From DATDCV01 sp036524155 (GTDB taxonomy: Bacteria > Verrucomicrobiota > Verrucomicrobiia > Limisphaerales > UBA8199): a stretch of DNA of 17,047 nt. The notes below the pieces were generated by a model. It worked only from the letters and a program-made list of their open reading frames with translations. It ran no database searches and was not told the origin of the DNA. Below are positions 1 to 7,703 of the stretch, in pieces. The number at the start of each line of letters is the position of its first letter. The stretch's first letter is position 1. The stretch is from the NCBI GenBank assembly GCA_036524155.1, contig DATDCV010000101.1:1-17047 (forward strand), in the 5' to 3' direction. The position numbers were made by a program, and so were the translations under genes.

Positions 1-865
1 GTTTCCTCTGTCCGAGCGGACTTCCCGACCCGTCTGAGGAGAGTCTCCCCCTCTCCTCCTCAGGAGGAGAGGGCAGGGGGAGAGGAGGCCCTTGTACCCG
101 CCCTGCCGAGCCTCGGGGAGAGGAGGCCGCTTCCGGTTGCGTTTCATTCTCTTCTATTGTCCCCTCGCAGGCCTGCTCTCTGCCAGTCCTGCCCTCACAG
201 GGACCATTGCCCGCGCCCACGAGGAAATTGGCGACCAGTTCGATCGGCTTTTGTGTCGCCGAAAGGCCGATGCGCTGCAACGGGGCCTGCGTGAGCGCCG
301 CGAGCCGTTCCATGCTCAACGCCAAATGCGCGCCGCGGCGGTTGGCGGCGACGGCGTGGATCTCATCAACGATCAACGTCCGAACCGTCGAAAGCAGCCG
401 CCGCCCCGATGGCGAGGTCAGCAGCAGGTAGAAAGACTCCGGCGTAGTGACCAGGATGTGCGGCGGTTTGCGGGCGATAGCTTGCCGCTTGGACGCCGAA
501 GTGTCTCCGGTTCGGACCTCGGAGCGCACATCGACCCTGATGCCCTCGGCCGCGAGCAGCGCGGCGCGGATGGCGGCCAGGGGTTGCTCGAGGTTCTTGT
601 GGACATCGTTGCTCAACGCCTTAAGGGGGGAGACGTAAAGTACGCGCGTCTCGTCTGGTAGCGTTCCCGCGAGTCCCTCGCGAAACAGCCGATCGAGCGC
701 CGCCAAAAAGGCGGCCAGTGTTTTACCGGAGCCGGTTGGTGCCGCGATCAGCGTGTGGGTGCCGGACTGAATCGCCGGCCAGCCCTGTGCCTGCGGCGCG
801 GTGGGGGAGCCGTAGGTCTGCTGAAACCAGCGCGCGATGACTGGATGAAATTGAAATGCATCCAC
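1..865 (-). CDS. Lhr-type DEAD/DEAH-box ATP-dependent helicase, N-terminal part (cut at left edge)
   Basis: Superfamily 2 helicase of the large Lhr group, which acts on nucleic acids in the cytoplasm and is linked to DNA repair. Read on the minus strand from a GTG at 865, the frame gives VDAFQFHPVIARWF, a normal Lhr beginning. It continues with the Walker A motif APTGSGKT (residues about 42-49), the motif Ib-like block YVSPLKALSND, the Walker B DEIH box (167-170) and motif III SAT (202-204) within GLSATQKPIE. There is no ATG in frame: an in-frame stop lies at 914-916, so GTG 865 or TTG 868 are the best starts. The family normally exceeds 800 residues, so only the first RecA-like domain is visible. 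After FLVGAG the sequence turns into a proline-, glutamate- and glycine-rich stretch of about 65 residues that does not look like Lhr and overlaps a palindromic repeat; it stays open to the edge. Whether the helicase resumes beyond is not visible. Confidence 0.85.
   Translation of the reverse strand, partial: MDAFQFHPVIARWFQQTYGSPTAPQAQGWPAIQSGTHTLIAAPTGSGKTLAAFLAALDRLFREGLAGTLPDETRVLYVSPLKALSNDVHKNLEQPLAAIRAALLAAEGIRVDVRSEVRTGDTSASKRQAIARKPPHILVTTPESFYLLLTSPSGRRLLSTVRTLIVDEIHAVAANRRGAHLALSMERLAALTQAPLQRIGLSATQKPIELVANFLVGAGNGPCEGRTGREQACEGTIEENETQPEAASSPRGSAGRVQGPPLPLPSPPEEERGRLSSDGSGSPLGQRK
49..73. repeat. Palindromic repeat, copy 1 (inside the helicase frame)
   Basis: Perfect 12-nt arms, CCCTCTCCTCCT at 49-60 and AGGAGGAGAGGG at 62-73, around a single C. 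On the minus strand the block TGCCCTCTCCTC (64-75) is identical to 7628-7639 on the plus strand, so this is one family present twice in opposite orientation. A 14-nt direct repeat, GGGGAGAGGAGGCC, at 77-90 and 115-128 flanks it. It lies within the open frame of the helicase and encodes part of its low-complexity stretch. Confidence 0.7.
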
Positions 866-955
866 CAAACCCCATGATACATCGGGCAGGTTCGGAGTGA
901 AATCGCGAATGAGTCAACGAGGGTAGTGTCTTAGTTCCGCGTGGGCCGAGCATCC

Positions 956-1058
956 GGCGCGCGGACTTCAGTCCGCAGCAATCCCCTACCGACCATGGCG
1001 TGCGGAATTCGGATGCCCCCTACCGGCGGAAGTTGCTGCGGACGGAAGTCCGCGCGCC
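956..1058. repeat. 103-bp inverted-repeat element between the GH2 and helicase genes
   Basis: The left arm (956-981) and right arm (1033-1058) are 26 nt each and are reverse complements at 25 of 26 positions. Each arm is itself a small palindrome: GCGGAC-TTCA-GTCCGC at 961-976 and GCGGAC-GGAA-GTCCGC at 1038-1053. The 51-nt spacer starts and ends near two direct copies of CCCCTACCG (983-991 and 1017-1025). No protein is encoded. It looks like a REP/MITE-type mobile palindrome; a transcript could fold into one long hairpin or two short ones, which could also terminate or stabilise the GH2 mRNA ending 42 nt away. The rest of 866-1100 shows nothing else I can name. Confidence 0.75.
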
Positions 1059-1100
1059 GACCACGGCGCATCCGTGGTCTGGCCGATTACTTCGCCGTCG

Positions 1101-4100
1101 TCAGTAACCAACCTCCTTCAGCAACGTGTCAAAATTAGCAGGCAACGGGGCGAGGGGTTCCTTCGTGTTCTGCGCGGCGAAACTGATCATGTTCATCAAC
1201 AGCGCATCTGCTGCGGGGTGCTTGTCCACGTTTTCGAGGATGGCAAATGTGTTCAGAATAATCCTGCCCGCCCCGAACCGGTGGACGCTGAGCATGGTGC
1301 CGGCGGCGTAGCCATCCGGGCGGCTGCTATGGCAAATGGCGAACGCGGCCGCCGCGATCTGATCGGGCGTGTCCTGTCCTTCGAAGAAGAGGTGGGTAAT
1401 AAGCGGGCCATAGTAATCCCAGTCCATGATTCCGGGCGGCTGCAAACCGTCGAAGCACGGATGCTTTTTGGCCACGCACTCCTTGTGATAGAGCCAGTCT
1501 GGAAAGTTGGTGAGGCGACCTTTGTTCTTGAGTGGCAACCAGCCCAGCGCATCACCGCCTTTCCTGAAAGCGCCCGGTTTGAGGAACACAACGACGCTCC
1601 CCCGAGCCACGCGTTCCAGGAGAGCCTTCCTGGTTTCCGGCGTCACGTTGGAATCGTTCCACTCTCCGACCAGGATCACCTGACGTGTTTCGGCCCTTGG
1701 TTCCTCTAACGGCGTCACGGCTATGCCCCGAGTTTTCAACCAATCCTGCACACGCGGTTCGATCGAGGAAGCCGCCACCGCGAGCGGCCGCGCAGCCGCA
1801 GGCTCGCTCAGATAAAAGGCAAGGCGTCCGCCGGCCGGCGCGCCGCCGTGTTCCATGGTCGCGGCGAAAGTGTATTCCCCCGGCGGTCCGGAAAGCGTGA
1901 CATCGTCGGAAAAGAGCGGGACGGCCAATGGGCCGTCTTCACCGGGCGCGGGTTTCGGGATAACCAACTCCTGTTTCGATGCCCACGCAACGCCGCCCGG
2001 TCCGAGGACGCGCAGCAGCACCGGGTAGGTTCCCGGGGCAAGCGCATCTTCGGTCGCGAGGATGGCCTCCAGCTTGACCGGGCGGCCCACGTACGCGTGC
2101 ATGGGTGCCGCGAAAAGACACCAGCGCAAAGGGGCCCACCCGTCCTGGAGCGCGTCCATAATGCCCGGTTTAAACTCGCGCCAGAAAGTCCAAAGGCCTT
2201 CCCCGGTGTAGCCGTGATCCAGCAACCCGGTCACGTTGAAACCGCAGATCTTGGGATTCGACCGGACCAGGTTGAAGCCCAACAGCCGCTGCCGGCAATG
2301 CAGTTGCTGACTGGCGCGGAGCATCTCTTCCGGAAAGGCATAGACGCCCTCCATGCCGAACCGGGCCCAGTCGGCGGAGAGTTTTTCTTCGGTTTGCTTG
2401 AGGAATTTGAAATCGTCCCATTCGGGATTGGCCTGGTGCTGTTCGTAGAACCGCAGCTCGCGGATGGCATTCATGAGGCTGCCGATGCCGTATTCGGAAA
2501 GGAAGACCGGCTTGGAGTCCTTGCCGAGGTTGCGGATACCGGCCTCGATTTCCGGCGTGTGCGGCACGGCCGGATAGATGTGCGCGTCGCCCGCGCCCTC
2601 GAAATACCCTCCAAAAGGCCCACCCCGCGCGGTGCCCCTGTAATCAGGGTTCTCGACGCCCCACATATATTGCCAGTTGGTGACGCCGGGGTTGCATACG
2701 GAGCCAATGTTGTACTGTCCATCCCACCGCCCGCTTTGCTGCAGTACCAGCCGCGTATCGTCCAGCGACCGCAGCAGGCCCAGGCTGGCTACCGAGTGAC
2801 GGGCCAGGGCGCCATTCCCCATCTCGTTGACGAGGCCGAAAATGACCACGCTGGCATGGTTCCGCTCGCGCAGCACCATCTCCCGCAGGTTGGCGTCAAA
2901 CCGCTCGGCCATCTTCGGCGAGTCAGCGAGGAGCCACGAAGCCAGGTCCTCTTCGTATACCATCAACCCGATCTCGTCGCACAGGTCCAGTTGATACGGA
3001 TGCGCGATACCCGCGATGAAACGCACGGTGTTGAAGCCGCACGATTTCATGTAGAGCAGGTCCTTGCGCAAAAGGTCCGGCGCCGTGTCCGGAGGTAGAA
3101 CGGCCCCGATGGGACAATGGTTGCCCGTGTGCGAACTCTTCAGGAAAATGCGTTTCCCGTTGAGCCGGAAATACCCTTTTTCCACGCGTAGCTCTCGAAA
3201 CCCAAAGCGCGTGACGTTTTCGTGAACATCCTCACCCGCGCCGTGCGAGCCCGTATTCGGGCCAGCAGCCGCGCAAAGCAAGCGCGTGGTCAGGCGATAG
3301 AGGCAGGGGTCATCGAGTTGCCACAAGCGATGGTTTGCGACGCACAGGTCGCCTTCGACGTGATTGGTGCCGGCCGGCAGTTCCTGCTCCAGGGTCAAAC
3401 CCGCAACGGTCTCGCTGCCGAGCGCCGGCGCAACAGCAATTTGGAGCCTGCCGCGCACAGCGGTTTTCCGCGCATTCATTACCGTGACCTGGACTCTGAC
3501 CCGGCCCGTCTTCCAGTCGGCGCGCACATAGACATCGTCAATGCGCACCGACGGCACCCAGAGCAATTCCACCTCCTCCGTGATCCCGCCGCTGTTATAG
3601 GAACTTCCGGCAGTGATCCCCGCCGGCACCTTGTTCCGGTGGGGTGTCTCCGCCAGCACGATGCCGTCGATCGCCTCCGCCCTTGGATTCAGAACGCGCA
3701 CGGCGATCCGGTTCGAGTCTCCCGGCTTCACCGCGTCGGTCACATCCAACACGAAGGGTGTTTCACCGCCCTCGTGGCTGCCGACAGGTTTGTCGTTGAG
3801 CCAGACATCGGCCAGGTAATCCACCGCGTGGAACCGCAGCAGACAGCGCCCGCCGGGCCAGGGGTTCTGCGGCATCGTGAAACCCCGCCAGTACCAGGCG
3901 ACCCCGTGGTAACCTGGCAGTGCTTCCTGGAGTATGCCTGGCACACGGATAGGTTTGGCGCCCGGCCTCGCCCCCTTCCACCAAGCCTCGCTGCGACCTG
4001 CGTTGGTCGGGTCCGCCGCGATGAGCCACGCATTCCCATCCAGGGGTAAGATAGTCGTCCCCGTTTTCCGCGTCGGGACGGGTGCGGCTGATTGACTGGG

Positions 4101-4187
4101 TCCGTCCGCTGCTTTGGCATCGCCCGTTATCAACGCAGCGGCCAAAACCGCGGCGGGAAGCTTCCAGGCTGATGATTTTGGTCTCAT
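1101..4187 (-). CDS. Exported GH2-family glycoside hydrolase (beta-galactosidase/beta-glucuronidase type)
   Basis: 1028 residues from the ATG at 4187, chosen over a TTG at 4211 because it is preceded by GGAAAAAG and starts a compact Sec signal peptide (hydrophobic run about 10-21, cleavage probably after AKA-26). The order is GH2-like: jelly-roll sugar-binding domain (about 80-195, with WYWRGF and VDYLADVWLND), beta-sandwich (about 200-310), then the TIM barrel (about 315-600). In the barrel, FGLVNEMGNG gives the expected acid/base E455 and FLSEYGIGS the nucleophile E565. Retaining exo-hydrolysis of a beta-linked sugar is the family chemistry; the actual sugar cannot be read. A C-terminal part from about 810 (EPRVQDWLKTRGI, RQVILVGEW, GSVVVFLKPGAF) has alternating strands and helices like a glutamine-amidotransferase or flavodoxin fold, an unusual extra for GH2. 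It lies 61 nt downstream of the GH51-like gene, same strand, probably one operon. Export implies periplasmic or extracellular action. Confidence 0.88.
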   Translation of the reverse strand: MRPKSSAWKLPAAVLAAALITGDAKAADGPSQSAAPVPTRKTGTTILPLDGNAWLIAADPTNAGRSEAWWKGARPGAKPIRVPGILQEALPGYHGVAWYWRGFTMPQNPWPGGRCLLRFHAVDYLADVWLNDKPVGSHEGGETPFVLDVTDAVKPGDSNRIAVRVLNPRAEAIDGIVLAETPHRNKVPAGITAGSSYNSGGITEEVELLWVPSVRIDDVYVRADWKTGRVRVQVTVMNARKTAVRGRLQIAVAPALGSETVAGLTLEQELPAGTNHVEGDLCVANHRLWQLDDPCLYRLTTRLLCAAAGPNTGSHGAGEDVHENVTRFGFRELRVEKGYFRLNGKRIFLKSSHTGNHCPIGAVLPPDTAPDLLRKDLLYMKSCGFNTVRFIAGIAHPYQLDLCDEIGLMVYEEDLASWLLADSPKMAERFDANLREMVLRERNHASVVIFGLVNEMGNGALARHSVASLGLLRSLDDTRLVLQQSGRWDGQYNIGSVCNPGVTNWQYMWGVENPDYRGTARGGPFGGYFEGAGDAHIYPAVPHTPEIEAGIRNLGKDSKPVFLSEYGIGSLMNAIRELRFYEQHQANPEWDDFKFLKQTEEKLSADWARFGMEGVYAFPEEMLRASQQLHCRQRLLGFNLVRSNPKICGFNVTGLLDHGYTGEGLWTFWREFKPGIMDALQDGWAPLRWCLFAAPMHAYVGRPVKLEAILATEDALAPGTYPVLLRVLGPGGVAWASKQELVIPKPAPGEDGPLAVPLFSDDVTLSGPPGEYTFAATMEHGGAPAGGRLAFYLSEPAAARPLAVAASSIEPRVQDWLKTRGIAVTPLEEPRAETRQVILVGEWNDSNVTPETRKALLERVARGSVVVFLKPGAFRKGGDALGWLPLKNKGRLTNFPDWLYHKECVAKKHPCFDGLQPPGIMDWDYYGPLITHLFFEGQDTPDQIAAAAFAICHSSRPDGYAAGTMLSVHRFGAGRIILNTFAILENVDKHPAADALLMNMISFAAQNTKEPLAPLPANFDTLLKEVGY

Positions 4188-4248
4188 GACATTCTTTTTC
4201 CGCACCTGCAACCCGACATCGCACCTGGCCTGCGCGATGCACGTGCTT

Positions 4249-5778
4249 CTATGCCGGCTGTAGCTGCAGTTCGACGGCGGACACGGAAGCGGGTGGAAAT
4301 GTCCAGGCAGACTCGTCCTCGAGCGCGCTTTCCCGAGGCACCGTATGTTCCGGGCGGTATTCGATGATCTCGAACTCCGGCTCCAAATGAAACCAATAGA
4401 CCCGTCCCTGGCTCGGTTTTCTTCCCCGGACCTGAAGAACCGTTCTTACCGCTCGCGTACGGTTTATGTTGACTACGTGAAGGAACAGACGGTCCCCGCT
4501 CCGGCTGGCGGTAACATCCAGGTCGTCGGGGGTTTTGAGGACTGTCACGGCCTCTTTGCCCACGTGTTTTCGATAGAGGGCCATCACCATCGCGACCGGC
4601 ATCAGGAAGGGGCGTCCTCCGGGGACAGGGATCATCACCGCGTTGTTCTGCCATCGGGTGCCGCAAAAATCGGCGAGGGTCGCGATTTTCAGCACGTCGC
4701 CGTTCCGTTCATGAACGTTCAGGATACGCGCGTTGGCCACGCCCGCTGCCCACGTGGACAGCACCTCGCACCGATTGCGCCCTGGCAACATGAAGTGACA
4801 CTCCGTGAGTGCCAGGGGGATGCGGGACCGGCCGACCTGTTGGCGCATTTCCTTGATTTTCTGCTCCTGCCCTCCGCAGGCGCGCATCAGGTAATCCCAC
4901 GTCCGGGCTGGGTCCTTGCGGTACTCGATGCCGCGCAGCGGCGAGTCGGGGCCGCCGGGACCAAAGCCGTTGTGAAAGGCGATGTACTGGAGTTCCTCCC
5001 CCGCCACTTCCGCCATCCGCGCAGCCCAGCCGCTGTCGCCCCAACCGATGATAGCGATCCGGGGATCCGCTTTGCGCATCGCCCTCGCAAACTCGAGGGT
5101 CTTCTTAGGGGCAAGTTCTATGTTGAATCCGTTTGGATCGTACGAAGTCTCGTTGCCAATCTGCCAGAGCATGACGCCATACGGCTCCTGGACCCCGTGC
5201 TCGCGCCGCAGCGCGTTCGCCGGATTGTTGCAGTAGTCCACCCACTCAGCGGCTTCGGTCGAATCGCCGGAACGGATGTTGCCTTTCGCGTCGGTCGCCC
5301 ACTGCCGGCGCCCATCGGACTCGAAGTTCACCACCAGCAAAGGATCGGCTCCGACCCGCCGGCAGAAGTCCACAAATTCGTGCGTGCCCACCTGGTTGTT
5401 GTAGACCCCGCCCCAAAGCTGGTTCAGCATTTGTTTTCGCTGGTTCCGCGGCCCTACGCCTTCCTTCCAGCGATAATACGAGCAAAAGCAGCCGCCCCAG
5501 CGCAGCAGGGTGGGCGCCAGGTCCCGCGCGATCTCCACCACATCCTCTCGCCATCGGTCCGCGCCGAAATCCCACGCCGCGTCCACCGAACTGTCAGTGA
5601 CGCCCAAGGGCTCCATGAACTGCATGTACAGGTAAGGCGAGAGTTCAAACCTCGGCGTCGGATCAATTTCCAGCTCGACCGTTGTCGCGCCTTGCCCAGC
5701 TCGCTCCGTCGCTCTCGCGCTCAGTCCTACCCCTGACACTGCGGCGCCCAGGACCTCGATAAAACTCCGGCGATTCAT
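4249..5778 (-). CDS. Tat-exported clan GH-A glycoside hydrolase, GH51 alpha-L-arabinofuranosidase-like
   Basis: 509 residues, ATG at 5778 preceded by GGAAG six bases upstream. The N-terminus MNRRSFIEVLG followed by a small-residue hydrophobic run and ARA (about 21-23) is a typical twin-arginine signal, so the folded enzyme is exported. Family signs: LSPYLYMQFMEPLG and LRWGGCFCSYYRW near the start of the barrel, acid/base E210 in WQIGNETSYD, nucleophile E326 in ALTECHFM, then a C-terminal beta-sandwich (about 410-509, with LFLHVVNINR). This is the GH51 layout and usual length, and the family removes terminal alpha-L-arabinofuranose from arabinan, arabinoxylan or arabinogalactan. Other clan GH-A families cannot be excluded by eye. 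It is first gene of the presumed pair with the GH2 gene downstream; together they would strip arabinose and a beta-linked sugar from a branched glycan. Confidence 0.78.
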   Translation of the reverse strand: MNRRSFIEVLGAAVSGVGLSARATERAGQGATTVELEIDPTPRFELSPYLYMQFMEPLGVTDSSVDAAWDFGADRWREDVVEIARDLAPTLLRWGGCFCSYYRWKEGVGPRNQRKQMLNQLWGGVYNNQVGTHEFVDFCRRVGADPLLVVNFESDGRRQWATDAKGNIRSGDSTEAAEWVDYCNNPANALRREHGVQEPYGVMLWQIGNETSYDPNGFNIELAPKKTLEFARAMRKADPRIAIIGWGDSGWAARMAEVAGEELQYIAFHNGFGPGGPDSPLRGIEYRKDPARTWDYLMRACGGQEQKIKEMRQQVGRSRIPLALTECHFMLPGRNRCEVLSTWAAGVANARILNVHERNGDVLKIATLADFCGTRWQNNAVMIPVPGGRPFLMPVAMVMALYRKHVGKEAVTVLKTPDDLDVTASRSGDRLFLHVVNINRTRAVRTVLQVRGRKPSQGRVYWFHLEPEFEIIEYRPEHTVPRESALEDESAWTFPPASVSAVELQLQPA

Positions 5779-5908
5779 GGTGTGCTTCCGAGCCTAATCC
5801 GAATCCCCACGCCTTGGCCATTTCATTCTCGGGGCAAGAAGCGGTAGCGCTGTTTCGGAGATACCGAGCCGACGACCGACCTGATCCTGTTCGTGCGATA
5901 TGAAGCCG

Positions 5909-7180
5909 TTAAGACCGTGACCTGTAAGAAATGACGCCGGCTCCTGCAGACGTCGTTTTTGGAGATTGGAGCAGGTGGCAGAACATCGCGTCGCGCAGCT
6001 TGGGTTCGAACCAGGTGCTTTTGGGGGGCATGAGGGCGCCGGCGTCGGCGACGGCCATGAGGTCGTCGATGCCGGTGGGGAACATCGAGAAGGCGCAGGC
6101 GTATTGAGCGGAGTCGACAAGTTTCTTGAGTTCGTTGGTGCCGCGGATGCCGCCGACGAAGTTAATGCGATGGCTGGTGCGAGGGTCGTTGATGCCGAAG
6201 AGAGGTTCCAGGACGTATTTCTGGAGCAAAGTGACATCGAGTTTTTCCACAACATCGTTGGTGGCGGCGAAACGGGGCCGAAAATGGAGTGTATGCCACT
6301 GGCCGTCAAGGTAGAGGACCAATTGGTGTTTGCGGCGGGGATGCGGATCACCTTGAGGGGAGATGACGAAAACGGCGTCGAGCTTTTCCAGGAGGCCGCG
6401 GGGGGAGTGGCCGTTGAGGTCTTTGAGCACGCGGTTGTACGGCAGAATTTGCACCTGGTTGTGAGGAAAGATGACGCTGAGGAAGAAGGCGCTATGGCCG
6501 GCGCCCTGCCGCGCCTGGCAAACGCGCGCGGCGGCGGCACAGCGATGGTGACCATCGGCGATGTAGAGGCTGGGGACGCGGGCGAACTGGCTGCTCAGGA
6601 ACTCGATGTCAGGCTGGTGTGCGACGCACCAAGCGGTGTGGCAGACGCCATCCGGGGCGGCGAAGTCGACTTGGGGCGGGAGCGAGGTGTATCTGGCGAC
6701 GAGGTCGTTGATCGCGGTGTTGGAGCGATAGACGAGAAAGACGGGCCCGGTCTGTGAATTCAACGTCTCAATGTGGCGCACGCGGTCATTTTCTTTGTCG
6801 GGCCGGGTGAGTTCGTGCTTCTTGACGATGTCCCGGGCGTATTCGTCGCAGCTCGCGACGGCGGCGATCCCGGTTTGGGTGTGGGTGCCCATGACCTGAC
6901 GGTAGAGGTAGAAGCAAGGTTGAGGATCCTGGATGAGAGCGCCCGCTTGGATGATTTGTTCGAAGTTTTCCTTCCCCTTGGCATACACCTCGGGGGCGTA
7001 AGGGTCGGTCGAGGGCGGCAGGTCGATTTCGGGTTTGCTGACGTGGAGAAAGCTGAGAGGGTTGCCGTGGGCGACCAGGCGGGCTTCGCCGGAGGACATG
7101 ACGTCGTACGGCAGCTCGCAGATGCGGGCAGCCAATTCGGGTTTGGGGCGCAAAGCCGCAAAGGGTTTGACTGTGGCCAT
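5909..7180 (-). CDS. DUF1015 family protein (COG4198)
   Basis: 423 residues from the ATG at 7180 (MATVKPFAALRPKP), chosen because this is the usual family beginning; an in-frame ATG at 7198 and a GTG at 7240 lie upstream. Recognisable blocks are ICELPYDVMSSGEAR (about 20-34), LYRQVMG, the hallmark ADGHHRCAAAARV (208-220), VQILPYNRVLKDL, and the closing PPKSTWFEPKLRDAMFCHLL. The last 18 residues after HLL are not conserved-looking. The biochemical function of bacterial DUF1015 is not settled to my knowledge; the GHHR block recalls ParB/Srx-fold kinases such as archaeal free-serine kinase SerK, so a phosphotransfer role is possible but only inferred. No signal peptide or membrane segment, so cytoplasmic. 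It is divergent from rpmB across 111 nt and 130 nt upstream of the GH51-like gene, probably a separate unit. Confidence 0.85.
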   Translation of the reverse strand: MATVKPFAALRPKPELAARICELPYDVMSSGEARLVAHGNPLSFLHVSKPEIDLPPSTDPYAPEVYAKGKENFEQIIQAGALIQDPQPCFYLYRQVMGTHTQTGIAAVASCDEYARDIVKKHELTRPDKENDRVRHIETLNSQTGPVFLVYRSNTAINDLVARYTSLPPQVDFAAPDGVCHTAWCVAHQPDIEFLSSQFARVPSLYIADGHHRCAAAARVCQARQGAGHSAFFLSVIFPHNQVQILPYNRVLKDLNGHSPRGLLEKLDAVFVISPQGDPHPRRKHQLVLYLDGQWHTLHFRPRFAATNDVVEKLDVTLLQKYVLEPLFGINDPRTSHRINFVGGIRGTNELKKLVDSAQYACAFSMFPTGIDDLMAVADAGALMPPKSTWFEPKLRDAMFCHLLQSPKTTSAGAGVISYRSRS

Positions 7181-7234
7181 GGGGGCGGGAAGATACATTG
7201 CAGGGAGGCGGTTGCCAATGGGCGAGATTTTGGC

Positions 7235-7262
7235 TTGCACCGGCGGGCTAAGCTGGTAAATT
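7235..7262 (+). promoter_or_regulatory. Candidate promoter of rpmB
   Basis: TTGCAC (7235-7240), a 16-nt spacer and TAAATT (7257-7262) match sigma70-like -35 and -10 boxes at 3 and 4 of 6 positions. They are followed by an AT-rich leader. The match is modest and the interval is shared with the divergent DUF1015 gene, whose own promoter I cannot place. Confidence 0.3.
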
Positions 7263-7291
7263 CATCTTTCTTTGATTTAGGAAGATTTCTT

Positions 7292-7561
7292 ATGGCCAGA
7301 ATCTGTGAACTGACCGGCAAGCGCCCGATGAAGGGCAGCATAATTTGGCGGAGTGGCAAAGCGAAGAAGAGCGGCGGCATCGGCACGCACGTGACCGCCA
7401 TTACGAAGCGGCGCTTTATGCCCAACCTGCAGCGCGTCAAAGCCGTCGTCGATGGCCAGGTCCGCTACATCCGGGTCTCAACCACCGCGATTAAGAAGGG
7501 CCTGGTGGTGAAGGCTCCGAAGCGGACGTGGAAGAAAGACCAGGCGCCGGCGAAGGCTTAG
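7292..7561 (+). CDS. rpmB: 50S ribosomal protein L28
   Basis: 89 residues starting at the ATG 7292 with AGGAAG about nine bases upstream; longer open frame to the left is not real because it runs through the DUF1015 gene. MARICELTGKRP at the start, then NLQRVKAVVDGQVRYIRVSTTAIKKGL, is the L28 signature, and the protein is strongly basic as expected for a large-subunit protein bound to 23S rRNA near the peptidyl-transferase side. Only one cysteine (C5) is present, so this is not the zinc-ribbon form with CxxC pairs. Size is slightly long for the family (about 77), the excess being a lysine-rich C-terminal tail. It stands alone, without rpmG or rpmE2 next to it, on the opposite strand from both neighbours. 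Confidence 0.95.
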   Translation: MARICELTGKRPMKGSIIWRSGKAKKSGGIGTHVTAITKRRFMPNLQRVKAVVDGQVRYIRVSTTAIKKGLVVKAPKRTWKKDQAPAKA

Positions 7562-7578
7562 CTAGCGGGCGCGTTTGA

Positions 7579-7610
7579 CCGCGGGGAACCTGCCCAGGAA
7601 CCACCCGCGG
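7579..7610 (+). terminator. Possible terminator stem-loop after rpmB
   Basis: CCGCGGG (7579-7585) pairs with CCCGCGG (7604-7610), with an inner CCTG/CAGG stem (7589-7598), and AAATTT follows. It begins 18 nt after the rpmB stop. There is no proper U-run, so an intrinsic terminator is only possible, not firm. Confidence 0.35.
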
Positions 7611-7629
7611 AAATTTCACCTCACCCTTG

Positions 7630-7649
7630 CCCTCTCCTCAAGGAGAGGG
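7630..7649. repeat. Palindromic repeat, copy 2
   Basis: CCCTCTCCT (7630-7638) and AGGAGAGGG (7641-7649) form a 9-bp palindrome around CA, preceded by TCACCCTTG. It shares TGCCCTCTCCTC with the repeat at 49-73 in the opposite orientation. It lies between the convergent rpmB and EamA genes. Confidence 0.65.
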
Positions 7650-7703
7650 GAATACTGCTGACGGGCGTTCGGTTTCATGTCGGCGACCCGCTGCACGCCC
7701 CCC

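Noticed and set aside
956..1058. Insertion sequence
   Set aside because: The element is only 103 bp and has no transposase; no target-site duplication could be confirmed.
1848..3098. 416-residue open frame on the plus strand opposite the GH2 gene
   Set aside because: High-GC antisense shadow: no recognisable domain, Arg/Pro/Gly-rich composition, while the minus strand gives a clear GH2 protein with both catalytic glutamates.
4345..5736. 463-residue plus-strand open frame opposite the GH51-like gene
   Set aside because: It mirrors the codons of the minus-strand enzyme, has no family signature or ribosome-binding site, and would leave a fully overlapping pair.
5779..5908. Possible small gene or attachment-like site between DUF1015 and the GH51-like gene
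   Set aside because: No tRNA-like fold, palindrome of note or supported small frame; it appears to be ordinary intergenic DNA with a single TTCGGATT.
5794..6555. 253-residue minus-strand frame overlapping the DUF1015 gene
   Set aside because: Serine/proline-rich composition typical of a wrong frame; the DUF1015 frame carries ADGHHR and the conserved C-terminus.
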